Below, in pieces: positions 26,095 through 34,388 of a DNA stretch of 42,367 bases (positions within the stretch are counted from its first letter, which is position 1; every line of letters starts with the position of its first letter). The notes under the pieces are model-generated. The model did no database searches, had not been told where the DNA came from, and saw only the letters and a program-made list of their open reading frames with translations. The translations under genes and the position numbers were made by a program. Location: assembly GCA_028821125.1 (NCBI GenBank), contig JAPPHD010000085.1, positions 1 through 42,367 on the forward strand, given 5' to 3'. The stretch is from Gammaproteobacteria bacterium (GTDB lineage Bacteria > Pseudomonadota > Gammaproteobacteria > Pseudomonadales > Azotimanducaceae).

Positions 26095-26304
26095 GTGAAC
26101 ACCAGGAACTCGAGCTTCCGGCTTTCCAGAATCAGCAATCCCCGGGCAACGATCTGGGCGATGATAATGCTCGCGCTTGTCTTCCTGTGCTTTGGCCTGG
26201 TCGCCCAGGCCCATGTTCCGGAGACCGTCCCGGCCGGCGGCGTCTTCGAAGGCTTCGACCCCGCCGTGTCGGCACTCCTGTCCATCCTGATTCCCGGTAA
26301 CTGA
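26095..26304 (+). CDS. Small membrane protein upstream of PspC-like gene
   Basis: 69 residues from the GTG at 26095, with a GGAG ribosome site 7 bases upstream; an ATG at 26077 lies before the site and is less likely. An N-terminal basic stretch (VNTRNSSFRLSRISNPRATIW) leads into a hydrophobic helix (AMIMLALVFLCFGLVAQA), then a short exposed end 'FEGFDPAVSALLSILIPGN'. It is unrecognised. It precedes the PspC-like gene by 10 bases and probably shares an operon with it. Confidence 0.55.
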   Translation: MNTRNSSFRLSRISNPRATIWAMIMLALVFLCFGLVAQAHVPETVPAGGVFEGFDPAVSALLSILIPGN

Positions 26305-26314
26305 GGCCCATGCA

Positions 26315-26530
26315 ATGACCGAGACCACCCCGCAACGTTTCCGCTTCGCCCTGTATCTCGACAAGAGGAACGGCTGGATCGCCGGCGTCTGCGCGGGCAT
26401 CGCCCACCGCCTGCGCATCGACCCGGCAATCGTCCGTGTCGCGGTGATCGTCACCGGGCTGTTCCTGCCGAAGCTGGTGATCGCCGCCTACCTGATCGCC
26501 TGGCTGGTGCTGGATGAGCGTCCGGCCTGA
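26315..26530 (+). CDS. PspC-domain membrane protein
   Basis: 71 residues. The PspC signature is seen: 'RNGWIAGVCAGIAHRLRIDPAIVRVAVIV', followed by a hydrophobic helix 'GLFLPKLVIAAYLIAWLVL' and the ending 'DERPA'. Small PspC proteins sense envelope stress or partner with PspA/B homologues; those genes are not in the window. It lies 10 bases downstream of the small membrane protein and upstream of dps, though dps has its own regulatory site. Confidence 0.8.
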   Translation: MTETTPQRFRFALYLDKRNGWIAGVCAGIAHRLRIDPAIVRVAVIVTGLFLPKLVIAAYLIAWLVLDERPA

Positions 26531-26545
26531 AGTGAAGGATTATTG

Positions 26546-26582
26546 ATAGTCCATAACTATTGTTTTCATAAAAATAATCGTC
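26546..26582 (+). promoter_or_regulatory. OxyR-like binding site upstream of dps
   Basis: ATAG-N7-CTAT at 26546-26560, then -N7-ATAA at 26568-26571 and -N7-CGTC at 26579-26582. The OxyR consensus is ATAG-N7-CTAT-N7-ATAG-N7-CTAT: the first two elements are perfect, the third has 3 of 4 bases, the fourth only one. It is about 60 bases upstream of the dps ATG in AT-rich DNA. OxyR control of dps is well known in enteric bacteria. Confidence 0.6.
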
Positions 26583-26641
26583 TTTAAAAATGATTCCCCC
26601 GGCCCCACAATAACGCTCGAACACCCACCGAGGAGCCTGCA

Positions 26642-27112
26642 ATGAGCGAGAACATCAACATCGGCATCGGCGAAGAAGCCCGCGCGGAAATCGCCGGGGG
26701 GCTGAAGCGCCTGCTCGCCGACACCTACACGCTGTACCTGAAGACCCACAACTACCACTGGAACGTGACCGGCCCGCGCTTCCGCGACCTTCACCTGCTA
26801 TGGGAAGAGCAGTACACGGAACTGGCGGTGGCCGTGGACGACCTGGCCGAGCGCATCCGCACCCTGGGGCACCCGGCCCCCGGAACCTACCGCGAGTTCG
26901 CGGGCCTCACGAGCATCGATGAACCGGAAACCGTGCCCGATGCCGAAGGCATGCTGCGCGACCTCCTCGCCGCCCAGGAGGCCGTGGTGCGTACGGCCCG
27001 GGAAATCCTCCCCCCGGCCCAGGACGCCGGGGACGAGTCCAGCGCCAGCCTTGTTTCCGACCGCATGGTTGTCCACGAAAAAGCGGCCTGGATGCTTCGC
27101 AGCCTGCTGTAA
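26642..27112 (+). CDS. dps: Dps family DNA-protecting ferritin-like protein
   Basis: 156 residues. The di-iron ferroxidase residues of Dps are seen in '[41 protein letters not shown]' (His in 'HNYHWN', Asp and Glu further on). Length and pattern '[12 protein letters not shown]' fit the family. Dps makes a 12-subunit shell that oxidises and stores iron and protects DNA during oxidative stress. A strong ribosome site GAGGAG precedes the ATG. An OxyR-like site lies upstream, consistent with peroxide induction. Confidence 0.93.
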   Translation: MSENINIGIGEEARAEIAGGLKRLLADTYTLYLKTHNYHWNVTGPRFRDLHLLWEEQYTELAVAVDDLAERIRTLGHPAPGTYREFAGLTSIDEPETVPDAEGMLRDLLAAQEAVVRTAREILPPAQDAGDESSASLVSDRMVVHEKAAWMLRSLL

Positions 27113-27190
27113 CACCGGCCGGGCATTGCGCCGTACGCCAGCTTTTCCGGCGCGTAGCCGGGGGATAGGTCCTCCGGCTGCGCGACCGGC

Positions 27191-27715
27191 TCAATCCGCA
27201 TTCCGGCCCGCCTGTTCCTGTTCCGAATCCGGCGCCGCACCTTCCCGATCCAGAGGCTCACATTCCTGATCCGGCGGCTCACTTTCCCGATCCGGCGGCT
27301 CACCTTCCCGATCCGGCGACGCGCCGCGCCAGCGTTCGAATTCCGAGATCTCGTCGCGCACCACCCCGATCACGTAGCCGATCACGGCCGCATCGTCCAG
27401 CAGGCCGATGGCCGCGATGAAGTCCGGAACCAGGTCGAACGGGACGACGAAATAGAGAACGGCCGCGATGACGGTGACGATCGTGCGGGTCGAGACCTGC
27501 CGGTAGTCGCCGTTCACCCAGGCTCTCAACAGGGCGATGAACGTCGCCAGTTCCTCGCGCACCTCGCGGAATCGTTTGGGCAGGCCGGTGGCGCCCGCGA
27601 GCTTTCGCGCCGCGGCGGTGGCCAGGGCGGCGACCTCCTCGGGGGAACGGGCGAGTTCGCCCGCGCGCTCCCGGTAGCGCGAAAAACGGGTCGGCGGTTT
27701 CGGCTTGCGGCTCAC
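27191..27715 (-). CDS. YkvA/DUF1232 family membrane protein
   Basis: 174 residues from the GTG at 27715, which overlaps the amidotransferase stop by four bases (GTGA). The DUF1232 core, 'YRQVSTRTIVTVIAAVLYFVVPFDLVPDFIAAIGLLDDAAVIGYVIGVV', has the family motif P-x-D-L-V-P-D-F and two membrane segments. The C-terminal tail (PDREGEPPDRESEPPDQECEPLDRE...) is repetitive, acidic and Pro-rich, coded by ~21-bp repeats near 27240-27310; it is probably disordered. The function of the family is unclear. It is the last gene of a three-gene operon. Confidence 0.8.
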   Translation of the reverse strand: MSRKPKPPTRFSRYRERAGELARSPEEVAALATAAARKLAGATGLPKRFREVREELATFIALLRAWVNGDYRQVSTRTIVTVIAAVLYFVVPFDLVPDFIAAIGLLDDAAVIGYVIGVVRDEISEFERWRGASPDREGEPPDRESEPPDQECEPLDREGAAPDSEQEQAGRNAD

Positions 27716-28413
27716 CCCCGGCAGAAGTTGAGCATCCAGCGCCCCACCGCCACCGGGTGGATGTCCTCGTCCAGGGAGGCGACGCCCGTGCGGTAGGTGT
27801 CCTCGCCGAGCAGGTCGCGGCGCATGTTCATCAGGTCCATCGAGTAAGGTTTGCGGAACTCCGGGTGGCCCTGAAGCGCCAATACGCCGTCGCCCCACGT
27901 AAACCCGGCGATCGGGCAGAACTCGTTGGTCGCAAACAGCTCGGCGCCCTCGGGCAGGCGCGTCACCTGGTCCTTGTGGCTCGACAGCAGCCGGAAGCTG
28001 CCCATTTTCGGTTCCAGCCAGGGCGCGTCCGCCACGATGCGGCTCTCGTGCACGCCCACCGCCCAGCCCGGCGCGGGCCCCGCCTCGCCGCCGAAGAAAT
28101 GCGCGATCAACTGGTGCCCGAAGCAGATGCCCACCACCTTGCTGCCCGCATCCAGGGCCTCGCCCACGAACTCCGCCAGGCCCGCGATCCAGGGGTCGCC
28201 GTCATAGACGCTCTGCCGGCTGCCGGTAATGACGTAGGCATCGCAGGAGCCCGGCTCGGGGTACGCCGATGCCATTGAATCGACGGCTTCGAAGTCGAGG
28301 GTCTCGCCGTCCGCCGCCGCGGTGAGCACGTCCTCGAACATTTCAGGATAGTCGCCGTGCCGGCCGCGGAACCGCTCCATGACCCGGTCTGTCTGCAGAA
28401 TGCCGATGCGCAT
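27712..28413 (-). CDS. Class I glutamine amidotransferase
   Basis: 233 residues. The nucleophile is Cys97 in 'VVGICFGHQLIA', and the His-Glu pair is in 'LQGHPEF' (H183, E185). The single domain resembles GMP-synthase-type amidotransferases used alone, often next to glutamine-synthetase-like genes. Its gene begins 4 bases after the GS-like gene and overlaps the YkvA gene. With GS-like ligase and amidotransferase together, a gamma-glutamyl route for an amine (as in the Puu pathway) is possible, though the other Puu genes are absent. Confidence 0.87.
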   Translation of the reverse strand: MRIGILQTDRVMERFRGRHGDYPEMFEDVLTAAADGETLDFEAVDSMASAYPEPGSCDAYVITGSRQSVYDGDPWIAGLAEFVGEALDAGSKVVGICFGHQLIAHFFGGEAGPAPGWAVGVHESRIVADAPWLEPKMGSFRLLSSHKDQVTRLPEGAELFATNEFCPIAGFTWGDGVLALQGHPEFRKPYSMDLMNMRRDLLGEDTYRTGVASLDEDIHPVAVGRWMLNFCRG

Positions 28414-28417
28414 GGCG

Positions 28418-29878
28418 TCAGATGATCTCGAAGTAGCGCTCGAGCTGCCAACTGTTCACGTGGCGCTCGTACTCCCGGGACTCCCAGTGCCGGCTCATGC
28501 CGAAGTGCTCGACAAACTCGTCGCCGAGGATGCCGCGCGCGCCCGCCGAGGCGAGCAGGCGGTCTGCCGCCGCCCGCAGTTGCCCGGGAAATCGGCGCTT
28601 GTCGTCGGCCGGCATGGCGTCCTCCGCCTCGTAGGCGTTACCGGCGACCGGTGCATCGGGCTGCAGGCCTTCCTCGATGCCCTGCAGCACGGCGGCGATC
28701 GTCCCCGCCGCGGCAAGGTACGGGTTCGCGTCCGCTCCCGGCACCCGGCACTCGATGCGCTGGCTCGAACCGCCGCCGCCGATCACGCGCAGGGCCGCCG
28801 TGCGGTTGTCCAGGCCCCAGGTGGCCGCCGTCGGCGCCCAGGCGCCCTGCACCAGGCGGGTATAACTGTTGACGGTGGGCGCCATCATCGCCAGGTAGTC
28901 GCCCAGGTAGCGCTGCAGGCCCGCCACCGCGTAACGCTGCAGCGCCGACATGCCGTTCGCGTCGTCCGGGTCGAAGAAGCGGTTCCCGCCCGCGGAACCG
29001 CCGTCGCCTCCGGTCGGGCCGGCGCCGCCTGTCGGGGTATCGCCGCCGAGCAGGCTATCGCCGCCGATCAGGCAAAAATGAAAGTGCCCGCTCTGCCCCG
29101 GATAGTCCATCGACCACTTGGCCATGAACGTCGCCACGAGGCCCCGCTTCTGGAAAAAAGCCTTGGCGAAGGTCTTGAAGAGGTTGGCGCGGTCGGCCGC
29201 CTCGATGCCGTCGCGGGCTTTCAGCGCAGCTTCCCAGACGCCCGGCCCGGTTTCGCAATGCAGGCCCTCCAGGTCGAGATCCAGCGAACCGCAGTAGTCC
29301 ATGAGCCCGGTGAAGAGGTCTGACTGCGCGGATGCGCGCAGCACCGAATAACCGAAGTTCCCCGGCGTGAGCGGCTTGAGGTTCCGGTAGCCCTTGTCGC
29401 GGACGCTGTGCGGCGTTTCCTCGAAGACGAAGAACTCGTATTCGAAACCGGAGCGCAGGTAAAGCCCGTGTTCGGCAAGCCGCCCGAGCACCCGGTTCAG
29501 AAGCGTGCGCGGACAGAGCGGATGGGGGCCGCCGTCGGCGCCCGTGAATTCGCCGATGAAGTACGGACAGCCCTCGTCGGCAAGCCAGCGCTCGGTGTCC
29601 ACGAGCAGGCGGTAGCGCGCGTCCGGAAACCCCGTGTGCCAGCCCGTGTGGCGCGCATCGTCGTACAGCGCATCGTCGGTGTCCCAGCCGAATACGCAGT
29701 CGCAGAAGCCGCCCCCCCGTTCCATGAGGCCGGTGAACTTGTCCAGGTTGACGTATTTGCCGCGGATGACTCCGTCGAGATCGGTCAGCCCGAGCTTGAC
29801 GCGCGAGACGCCGCGTTCCCGGTATCCGGCGAGCTTCTGCGCCAGGAGGCCGCCGCTGTCGAGCCGGTCGTCAATCAT
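28418..29878 (-). CDS. Glutamine synthetase-like gamma-glutamyl ligase
   Basis: 486 residues. The catalytic domain of glutamine synthetase is recognisable: 'SGFEYEFFVFEE' with metal-binding glutamates, 'GQSGHFHFCL' (family GSGxHxH), and 'NRTAALRV ... RIECRVPGADANPYLAAAG' with the Arg that binds the substrate. The beta-grasp N-terminal part starts 'KLGLTDLDGVIRGK'. It is not classical GlnA: the sequence is closer to PuuA/GlnT-type ligases that use other amines. A Gly-rich insert 'GGDTPTGGAGPTGGDGGSAGG' follows the histidine motif. It is the first gene of a GS-like, amidotransferase, YkvA operon. Substrate unknown. Confidence 0.87.
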   Translation of the reverse strand: MIDDRLDSGGLLAQKLAGYRERGVSRVKLGLTDLDGVIRGKYVNLDKFTGLMERGGGFCDCVFGWDTDDALYDDARHTGWHTGFPDARYRLLVDTERWLADEGCPYFIGEFTGADGGPHPLCPRTLLNRVLGRLAEHGLYLRSGFEYEFFVFEETPHSVRDKGYRNLKPLTPGNFGYSVLRASAQSDLFTGLMDYCGSLDLDLEGLHCETGPGVWEAALKARDGIEAADRANLFKTFAKAFFQKRGLVATFMAKWSMDYPGQSGHFHFCLIGGDSLLGGDTPTGGAGPTGGDGGSAGGNRFFDPDDANGMSALQRYAVAGLQRYLGDYLAMMAPTVNSYTRLVQGAWAPTAATWGLDNRTAALRVIGGGGSSQRIECRVPGADANPYLAAAGTIAAVLQGIEEGLQPDAPVAGNAYEAEDAMPADDKRRFPGQLRAAADRLLASAGARGILGDEFVEHFGMSRHWESREYERHVNSWQLERYFEII

Positions 29879-30263
29879 CTGCCGTCAGCCCGCAAATCCG
29901 GGTTTTCTTCCATCGCTGTGGATAACTTGTTGGATAACTCATGGAGAAGATGCCGCCGCGGAAAGGATACGGTAACGGGTGGTAGTAGGGCAAAAGCGAT
30001 TGAATCTACAATAATGCTTAAAGATCAATTGGTTAGTGTGGTATCGCCGACTGGAAACGCGATCTGGGGCGCTCCGGTGCAGAATATTGGCGCCTGGGCG
30101 GCGCATGTGCATAAGGAAACGCTTCACGTCGCCGCTTGTCGAACGTGGGCTTCTGTTCCGGCTGCGCCCGATCGTTTACCTGGACGGCCCCGCAACCAGT
30201 TGCGGGGCGTCGCCACCTGCCGAAGCAGTGCTTCGGCTCGGGCTGCGCCCGAACGGTGGCGAC
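29879..30263. other. Intergenic stretch without a gene; hairpin-rich 3' part
   Basis: Upstream of the GS-like gene, the first ~150 bases probably hold its promoter; no clear open frame is supported. From 30185 onward come tight hairpins (separate entry). A duplicated GTTGGATAAC / GTGGATAAC pair lies near 29920-29940. Confidence 0.5.
30185..30263. repeat. Hairpin cluster with three-way-junction potential, downstream of cnoX
   Basis: CCCCGCAAC-CA-GTTGCGGGG (30188-30207) makes a perfect 9-bp hairpin. Next, GTCGCCACC (30209-30217) pairs with GGTGGCGAC (30255-30263) and encloses two further hairpins, CCGAAGCA-G-TGCTTCGG and TCGGGC-TGC-GCCCGA: a three-way junction. The right arm ends exactly before the cnoX stop at 30264. 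The first 31 bases recur at 34358-34388. It could be an RNA structure, a terminator without T-run, or a REP-like repeat. Confidence 0.7.
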
Positions 30264-31109
30264 CTAATGCATGAAGTTGAACATGCGCCGTCGGTACTGG
30301 TTCGCCAGCGCATTGCCCTTTCCCAATACCGTGAAGATGCGGATCATCGTCCTGCGTCCGATATCGTCCCGGAACGAGCGGTCTGCCTGGAGGATCGTCA
30401 TCGCGTGGTCGAGGGCGGCCCGGGCATTGCCTGACGCCGCTTCGACGATCGCCAGCCCGTGGCGCGCCTCCAGGTCGTCGGGGTCGGCGTCCACGGCGGC
30501 CGCGAGTTTTTCGCGGGCGGGAAGCGCGGCGGCCTCTTCGGCAAGTTCCAGCCGGGTCTGCGGGCGGTCCCTGCCTTCGGTGTCTTCGGGGATTCCGGCC
30601 AGCGCGGTGCGTGCGCCGTCGAGATCTCCCCGGCGTACCAGCAGGTCGGCCAGCTCCACGCGGAACGCCGTGTTGCCCGGTTCCTCGCCGATGGCCTGCT
30701 TGAGAATGGCGAGCGCCCGGTCGTAGTCGCCGGCTTCCAGCAACTGGCCGATCTGGGAGGTCACCAGTTCGCTGGAAGAGAGGGTCAACTGGTCGAGCAG
30801 CGCCCGGATCGCCTCGTCCGGCTGGGGGCCGTCGAGCTGCTGGACGATCTGGCCCTTGTCGATGACCCTTATGCTCGGCAGCGCCTGCACCCGCAGGTGC
30901 TGGGCGAGGGTCTGGTCCTGGGCGACATCCACGAGCGCCAGCGCCACCTTGCCGCCGTAGCCGCCGACCATGGCTTCCAGGCGCCGCCTGGCATCCGCCG
31001 ACGGGGGCACCTGGTCGGCCCAGAAGAGCACCAGCACCGGTGTGTCCCGTGACCGGTCGATCACGTCCGGCTGGAAGTTCTCCGGGGTCGCGGCGAAAAC
31101 GTTTTCCAC
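30264..31109 (-). CDS. cnoX: CnoX/YbbN-like thioredoxin-fold protein with TPR
   Basis: 281 residues from the GTG at 31109 (VENVFAATPENFQ), close to the 284 of E. coli CnoX. The frame is open 51 codons further upstream but that part is low-complexity Arg/Pro-rich. The thioredoxin fold reads 'PVLVLFWADQVPPSADARRRLEAMVGGYGGKVALALVDVAQDQ', then 'VQALPSIRVIDKGQIVQQLDG'. The active CxxC is missing: the site reads ADQVPPS, as in many CnoX proteins that act as redox-inactive or hypochlorite-activated chaperones. The second half is TPR-like ('GDYDRALAILKQAIGEEPGN...'). It probably hands unfolded clients to GroEL or DnaK. Confidence 0.85.
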   Translation of the reverse strand: MENVFAATPENFQPDVIDRSRDTPVLVLFWADQVPPSADARRRLEAMVGGYGGKVALALVDVAQDQTLAQHLRVQALPSIRVIDKGQIVQQLDGPQPDEAIRALLDQLTLSSSELVTSQIGQLLEAGDYDRALAILKQAIGEEPGNTAFRVELADLLVRRGDLDGARTALAGIPEDTEGRDRPQTRLELAEEAAALPAREKLAAAVDADPDDLEARHGLAIVEAASGNARAALDHAMTILQADRSFRDDIGRRTMIRIFTVLGKGNALANQYRRRMFNFMH

Positions 31110-31125
31110 TTTCAGATGCTCGGTG

Positions 31126-32019
31126 CTATTCGACAGGTTGCCCGGGGACGCCGCCGGCGCCCTGCCGGGGCCGGCCGTCGCGGGCCGCCAATTGTAAGGC
31201 CGGCATGGCCGAACCGCGAGCCTCCCCCGTCTCTCCCGCCTCCCCTGCGCCGGTACCGACAACCGTCCAGGGCGCGCCTTCCCGCTGGGTTGCGTAACCG
31301 AGCGAGCGGACGCGGCCGCGCCAGCCGCCGAACGTTTCTTCGAGGAGGTCGGGGTGATTGTTCCGCTCGCTCACGTGCCCGATCACCACATCCATCTCCG
31401 GGATCGCCACTGCCCCAAGAAACTCGCCGGCCTGGCCGTTGGAAAGATGCCCGAGATCGCCGGCGATGCGCCGCTTGAGCCGGGGCGGATAGCTGCCGCG
31501 CATCAGCATCTCCCGGTCGTGGTTGCTTTCCAGGAAAAGCCCGTGGCAGCCCCGGTAGTGATCGAGCACGTGGGGCGTCGGGCAACCGAGATCCGAGATC
31601 ACGCCGATGCGGCACCCGCCGTACCGGAACACGAACTGCACGGGTTCCCGGGCGTCATGCGGAACCGTCACCGGCATGACCTCGACGCCTTTCAAGGTAA
31701 AGGGGTGGCCGCCCCGCACCGTCGTGCCCACCGGCATGCCGGCCAGGAGTTCGGGAGCGAAGCACCTGAGTGTGCCGTGCGTGGCATGCACCTCGATGCC
31801 GTATCGGGCCGCCAGCGCCGGCACGCCCGAGGCGTGGTCGGAATGTTCGTGGGTGACCAGGATGGCGTCGATGTCCGCGGCATGCACCCCAAGCCGCTCG
31901 AGCCGGATTTCCGCCTGCCTCAGCGAGAACCCGCAGTCGACAAGCAGCAGCGCATCCCCCATGCGCACGCAGGTGGCGTTGCCCCGGCTGCCGCTGCCGA
32001 GGGAAGCGAAGGCGGTCAA
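31126..32019 (-). CDS. WalJ/YycJ-like metallo-beta-lactamase-fold hydrolase
   Basis: 297 residues. 'FASLGSGSRGNATCV' and the metal-binding 'VTHEHSDHASGVPAL' (H-x-H-x-D-H) identify the family; 'FLESNHDREML' and 'GHLSN' plus 'VIGHVSERNNHP' are later conserved blocks. Members are 5'-3' exonuclease-like enzymes or related phosphodiesterases. The start is a TTG at 32019 overlapping the bamC stop (TTGA), so it is translationally coupled to bamC. The C-terminal tail after 'TVVGTG' is Ala/Gly-rich and degenerate-looking. Confidence 0.83.
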   Translation of the reverse strand: MTAFASLGSGSRGNATCVRMGDALLLVDCGFSLRQAEIRLERLGVHAADIDAILVTHEHSDHASGVPALAARYGIEVHATHGTLRCFAPELLAGMPVGTTVRGGHPFTLKGVEVMPVTVPHDAREPVQFVFRYGGCRIGVISDLGCPTPHVLDHYRGCHGLFLESNHDREMLMRGSYPPRLKRRIAGDLGHLSNGQAGEFLGAVAIPEMDVVIGHVSERNNHPDLLEETFGGWRGRVRSLGYATQREGAPWTVVGTGAGEAGETGEARGSAMPALQLAARDGRPRQGAGGVPGQPVE

Positions 32020-33269
32020 CCCGCGTACTCGCGAATCAGGATGAGAACCTGCTGCCGGTAATCGTCGGATACCGCGTCGCCACCCACGCCGTGAGCGGTG
32101 ATCGCGTGGCGCCGCTCCTCCTCCTGGCGCACCCGCAGCAGGATGTCTGCCGCCTCTTCGCTGCGCGTGCCCCTGAACGGGTTGAGCCTGCGGAAGAAAC
32201 CGCGCCGTTCTTCCGTCACCGGGCCGGTGAACGCGGTTTCCGGTATGTGGATGAGGCAGGTTCCGGCGACGCGGTCGAGTTCGATGACGTCTACCGCCGC
32301 GGCGTCCAGGGCCTGGTCGAGGGTTGCCCAGGCGCGCTCCGGATCGAGGAAGAGCCTGAGCACCGGCTCGCCCGCCTGGTCCCGGCCGATTTCGGCCTTC
32401 TCCTGGCCGGCGATCTCGAGCGCCACCATCGAGACGGTCTGTTCGGCGACCCGGGCGGCGATGTAGGCGCCGAGTTCGTTGAGGAAGTCCCGCTCGACCC
32501 CCGCCAGGTCGGAGAGAACCGGCTCCAGGTCGACGATGGCATCCGGATTGACGATCGCGCCCCGGTCGCTCTGATGGCGGATGTGCACCTCCGAGGTGAG
32601 CTCCCGTATGCCCTGCTCCACCCGCAGCAGGAGCCGCTCCCGGCCGGAGAACCGCCGGCCGGGTTCTTCGGCCCTCGCCTCACGCAACACCGAGCGCACC
32701 ACGTCCCGGTACGGTTCGTCGGCAATCGCCAGCCACTCCGTGGTGATGCGGCCGTTGGCCGGCGCCTCCGAGTCCACGGCCACGCCGTTGTCTGCCAGGA
32801 ACTGCTTGATTTTCGGCCAGACCGTGGTGGGGGGTTCCGGCACCACCAGCCAGATGCGCTGGCCCAGGCGCTGGATGCGGATTTCGTCGCGGTTGTCCGA
32901 CGAGTAGATGGTGCCGGGCAGAGGCGGCCGCCCGGGATAGAAACGCGCGTTCTGCTGCTCGGGGATGGCGGGGATGGGGAACGGGTCCTCTATGGTCTGG
33001 TCGAGATCCTCGGGAATCACCAGGCCCCGCCCCTGACGGGCATCGATATAGTCGTCGGTGGGGTTGACGAAAAAGCCCTTGTCGTCGGAGAACCAGCCGC
33101 AGCCGGTGAGCAGCAACGCGGAGAACGCGACGGCGCCGAACCCTGCCGCGCGACTCAGCGCCCGTTCAATCGGCCGGCCCGGGCCCCGCGCCCGCCGCCG
33201 CCGCGAACCGCCACGTTCGTTCCATGCCGTGCAACCGCCCCCAAAACGGGCACCCTCCGGAGCGGGCAC
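32016..33269 (-). CDS. bamC: BamC-like outer-membrane lipoprotein
   Basis: 417 residues from GTG 33269, two bases after the dapA stop. The lipobox L-L-L-T-G-C puts the lipidated Cys at residue 57, so the sequence before the hydrophobic stretch 'AAGFGAVAFSALLLTGC' is an unusually long Arg-rich leader; no better start (ATG/GTG/TTG) is evident nearer. The mature N terminus and two helix-grip domains ('IRIQRLGQRIWLVVPEPPTTVWPKIKQFLADNGVAV' and 'GEPVLRLFLDPERAWATLDQALDAA') are BamC-like. BamC is a part of the beta-barrel assembly machine. The dapA-bamC pairing is conserved in gammaproteobacteria. Confidence 0.85.
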   Translation of the reverse strand: MPAPEGARFGGGCTAWNERGGSRRRRARGPGRPIERALSRAAGFGAVAFSALLLTGCGWFSDDKGFFVNPTDDYIDARQGRGLVIPEDLDQTIEDPFPIPAIPEQQNARFYPGRPPLPGTIYSSDNRDEIRIQRLGQRIWLVVPEPPTTVWPKIKQFLADNGVAVDSEAPANGRITTEWLAIADEPYRDVVRSVLREARAEEPGRRFSGRERLLLRVEQGIRELTSEVHIRHQSDRGAIVNPDAIVDLEPVLSDLAGVERDFLNELGAYIAARVAEQTVSMVALEIAGQEKAEIGRDQAGEPVLRLFLDPERAWATLDQALDAAAVDVIELDRVAGTCLIHIPETAFTGPVTEERRGFFRRLNPFRGTRSEEAADILLRVRQEEERRHAITAHGVGGDAVSDDYRQQVLILIREYAG

Positions 33270-33271
33270 GG

Positions 33272-34147
33272 CTAACCGCCCCTCACTGCGTTTACCGCGT
33301 CCATGACTTCCTTGCGTTTTCCTTCTGACAAGCTAACCAACGGCAGGCGAATGCCGCTGCCGATTCTGCCCGACTCGTGCAGCGCCCACTTCACCGGAGC
33401 GGGGCTGGTTTCGACGAACATGGCCGCGTGCACGGGCTGTAACATGTCGTCCAACGCTTTCGCATCGTCTTTGCGGCCGTCCAGCCAGGCACTGCAGAAT
33501 TGAGACATTTCACTGGGAAGAATGTTTGCGGTGACGGAAATGGTTCCCACAGCGCCCAGGCGCATCATGTGCAGCGTCTGCGCGTCTTCTCCGGAAAGCA
33601 GGATGAAATCGTCTCCGCAGAGCGGGCGGATGCGCCCCACCCGATCCGCATCGCCGCTCGCTTCCTTGATGCCGACGATGTTGTCGATGGGCGCCAGGCG
33701 CGCCACCGTTTCCGGCGCCATGTCGCAGGCCGTGCGCGGCGGCACGTTGTACAGCACCAGCGGCACGGAACAGGACTCGGCGATCGCGTGGAAGTGCCGG
33801 TACAGGCCTTCCTGGGTGGGCTTGTTGTAGTAGGGCGTAACCAGCAGGCAGGCATCGGCGCCGGCCTTCTCCGCTTCCTGCGTCTGGTGGATCGCCTCGG
33901 CGGTGGCGTTGCTGCCCGTGCCGGCGATAACGGGCACCTGGCCGGCAACGACGCCTATGGTGCGCTCGATAACCTCGAGGTGTTCCTCGGTAGTGAGCGT
34001 CGCCGATTCGCCGGTGGTGCCCATGGGCACGATACCGTTGGTGCCGCTTTCCAGATGCCACGCGATCAGGCCGTCGAGCGCCTCCCAGTCGACGGCCCCG
34101 GAAGGGGTCATCGGGGTAACCAGCGCCACTATGCTGCCACTCAACAT
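33272..34147 (-). CDS. dapA: 4-hydroxy-tetrahydrodipicolinate synthase DapA
   Basis: 291 residues, the family's normal size. The Schiff-base lysine is K161 in 'VGIKEASGD' and the catalytic tyrosine Y133 in 'LVLYNVPPRT'. 'GTTGE' (Thr44/45) and 'GTGSNAT' are the other conserved blocks. It condenses pyruvate with aspartate semialdehyde in lysine and peptidoglycan precursor synthesis. The ATG at 34147 is used. The 34148-34483 stretch upstream holds its promoter region, the 31-base repeat at 34358, and the presumed left edge of the integrated element; no other gene is supported there. Confidence 0.95.
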   Translation of the reverse strand: MLSGSIVALVTPMTPSGAVDWEALDGLIAWHLESGTNGIVPMGTTGESATLTTEEHLEVIERTIGVVAGQVPVIAGTGSNATAEAIHQTQEAEKAGADACLLVTPYYNKPTQEGLYRHFHAIAESCSVPLVLYNVPPRTACDMAPETVARLAPIDNIVGIKEASGDADRVGRIRPLCGDDFILLSGEDAQTLHMMRLGAVGTISVTANILPSEMSQFCSAWLDGRKDDAKALDDMLQPVHAAMFVETSPAPVKWALHESGRIGSGIRLPLVSLSEGKRKEVMDAVNAVRGG

Positions 34148-34357
34148 CGAACCGGCCGTTCGTGCCTACGCACACCGCGCGCAATGTTACTTGAAAACCG
34201 GGCTGAGGGGGCTTGCAGCCAGTGGCAAAAGCGATCCGAAGCGACGGAAAGCGGTACAGATCGGGCTCCGAGAGTGGGTGTGCGGTACGGGTATCCTGCA
34301 CGCTGAACGGCACGTCGGGTGAAAATTCTTGGTCGGCAGCACCAGGTGTTCGACACC

Positions 34358-34388
34358 CGGCCCCGCAACCAGTTGCGGGGCGTCGCCA
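34358..34388. repeat. Second copy of the 31-base hairpin repeat
   Basis: Identical over 31 bases to 30185-30215 and containing the same 9-bp hairpin CCCCGCAAC-CA-GTTGCGGGG. It lies between dapA and the integrase gene. The copy stops after GTCGCCA, so the three-way junction part of the first copy is missing. Its position just before the drop in GC makes it a candidate for the left edge of the integrated element, but this is not proven. Confidence 0.8.

Noticed and set aside
25822-26454. 210-residue minus-strand frame opposite the PspC-like gene
   Set aside because: It lies opposite two better-supported small genes with ribosome sites, and its product shows no domain.
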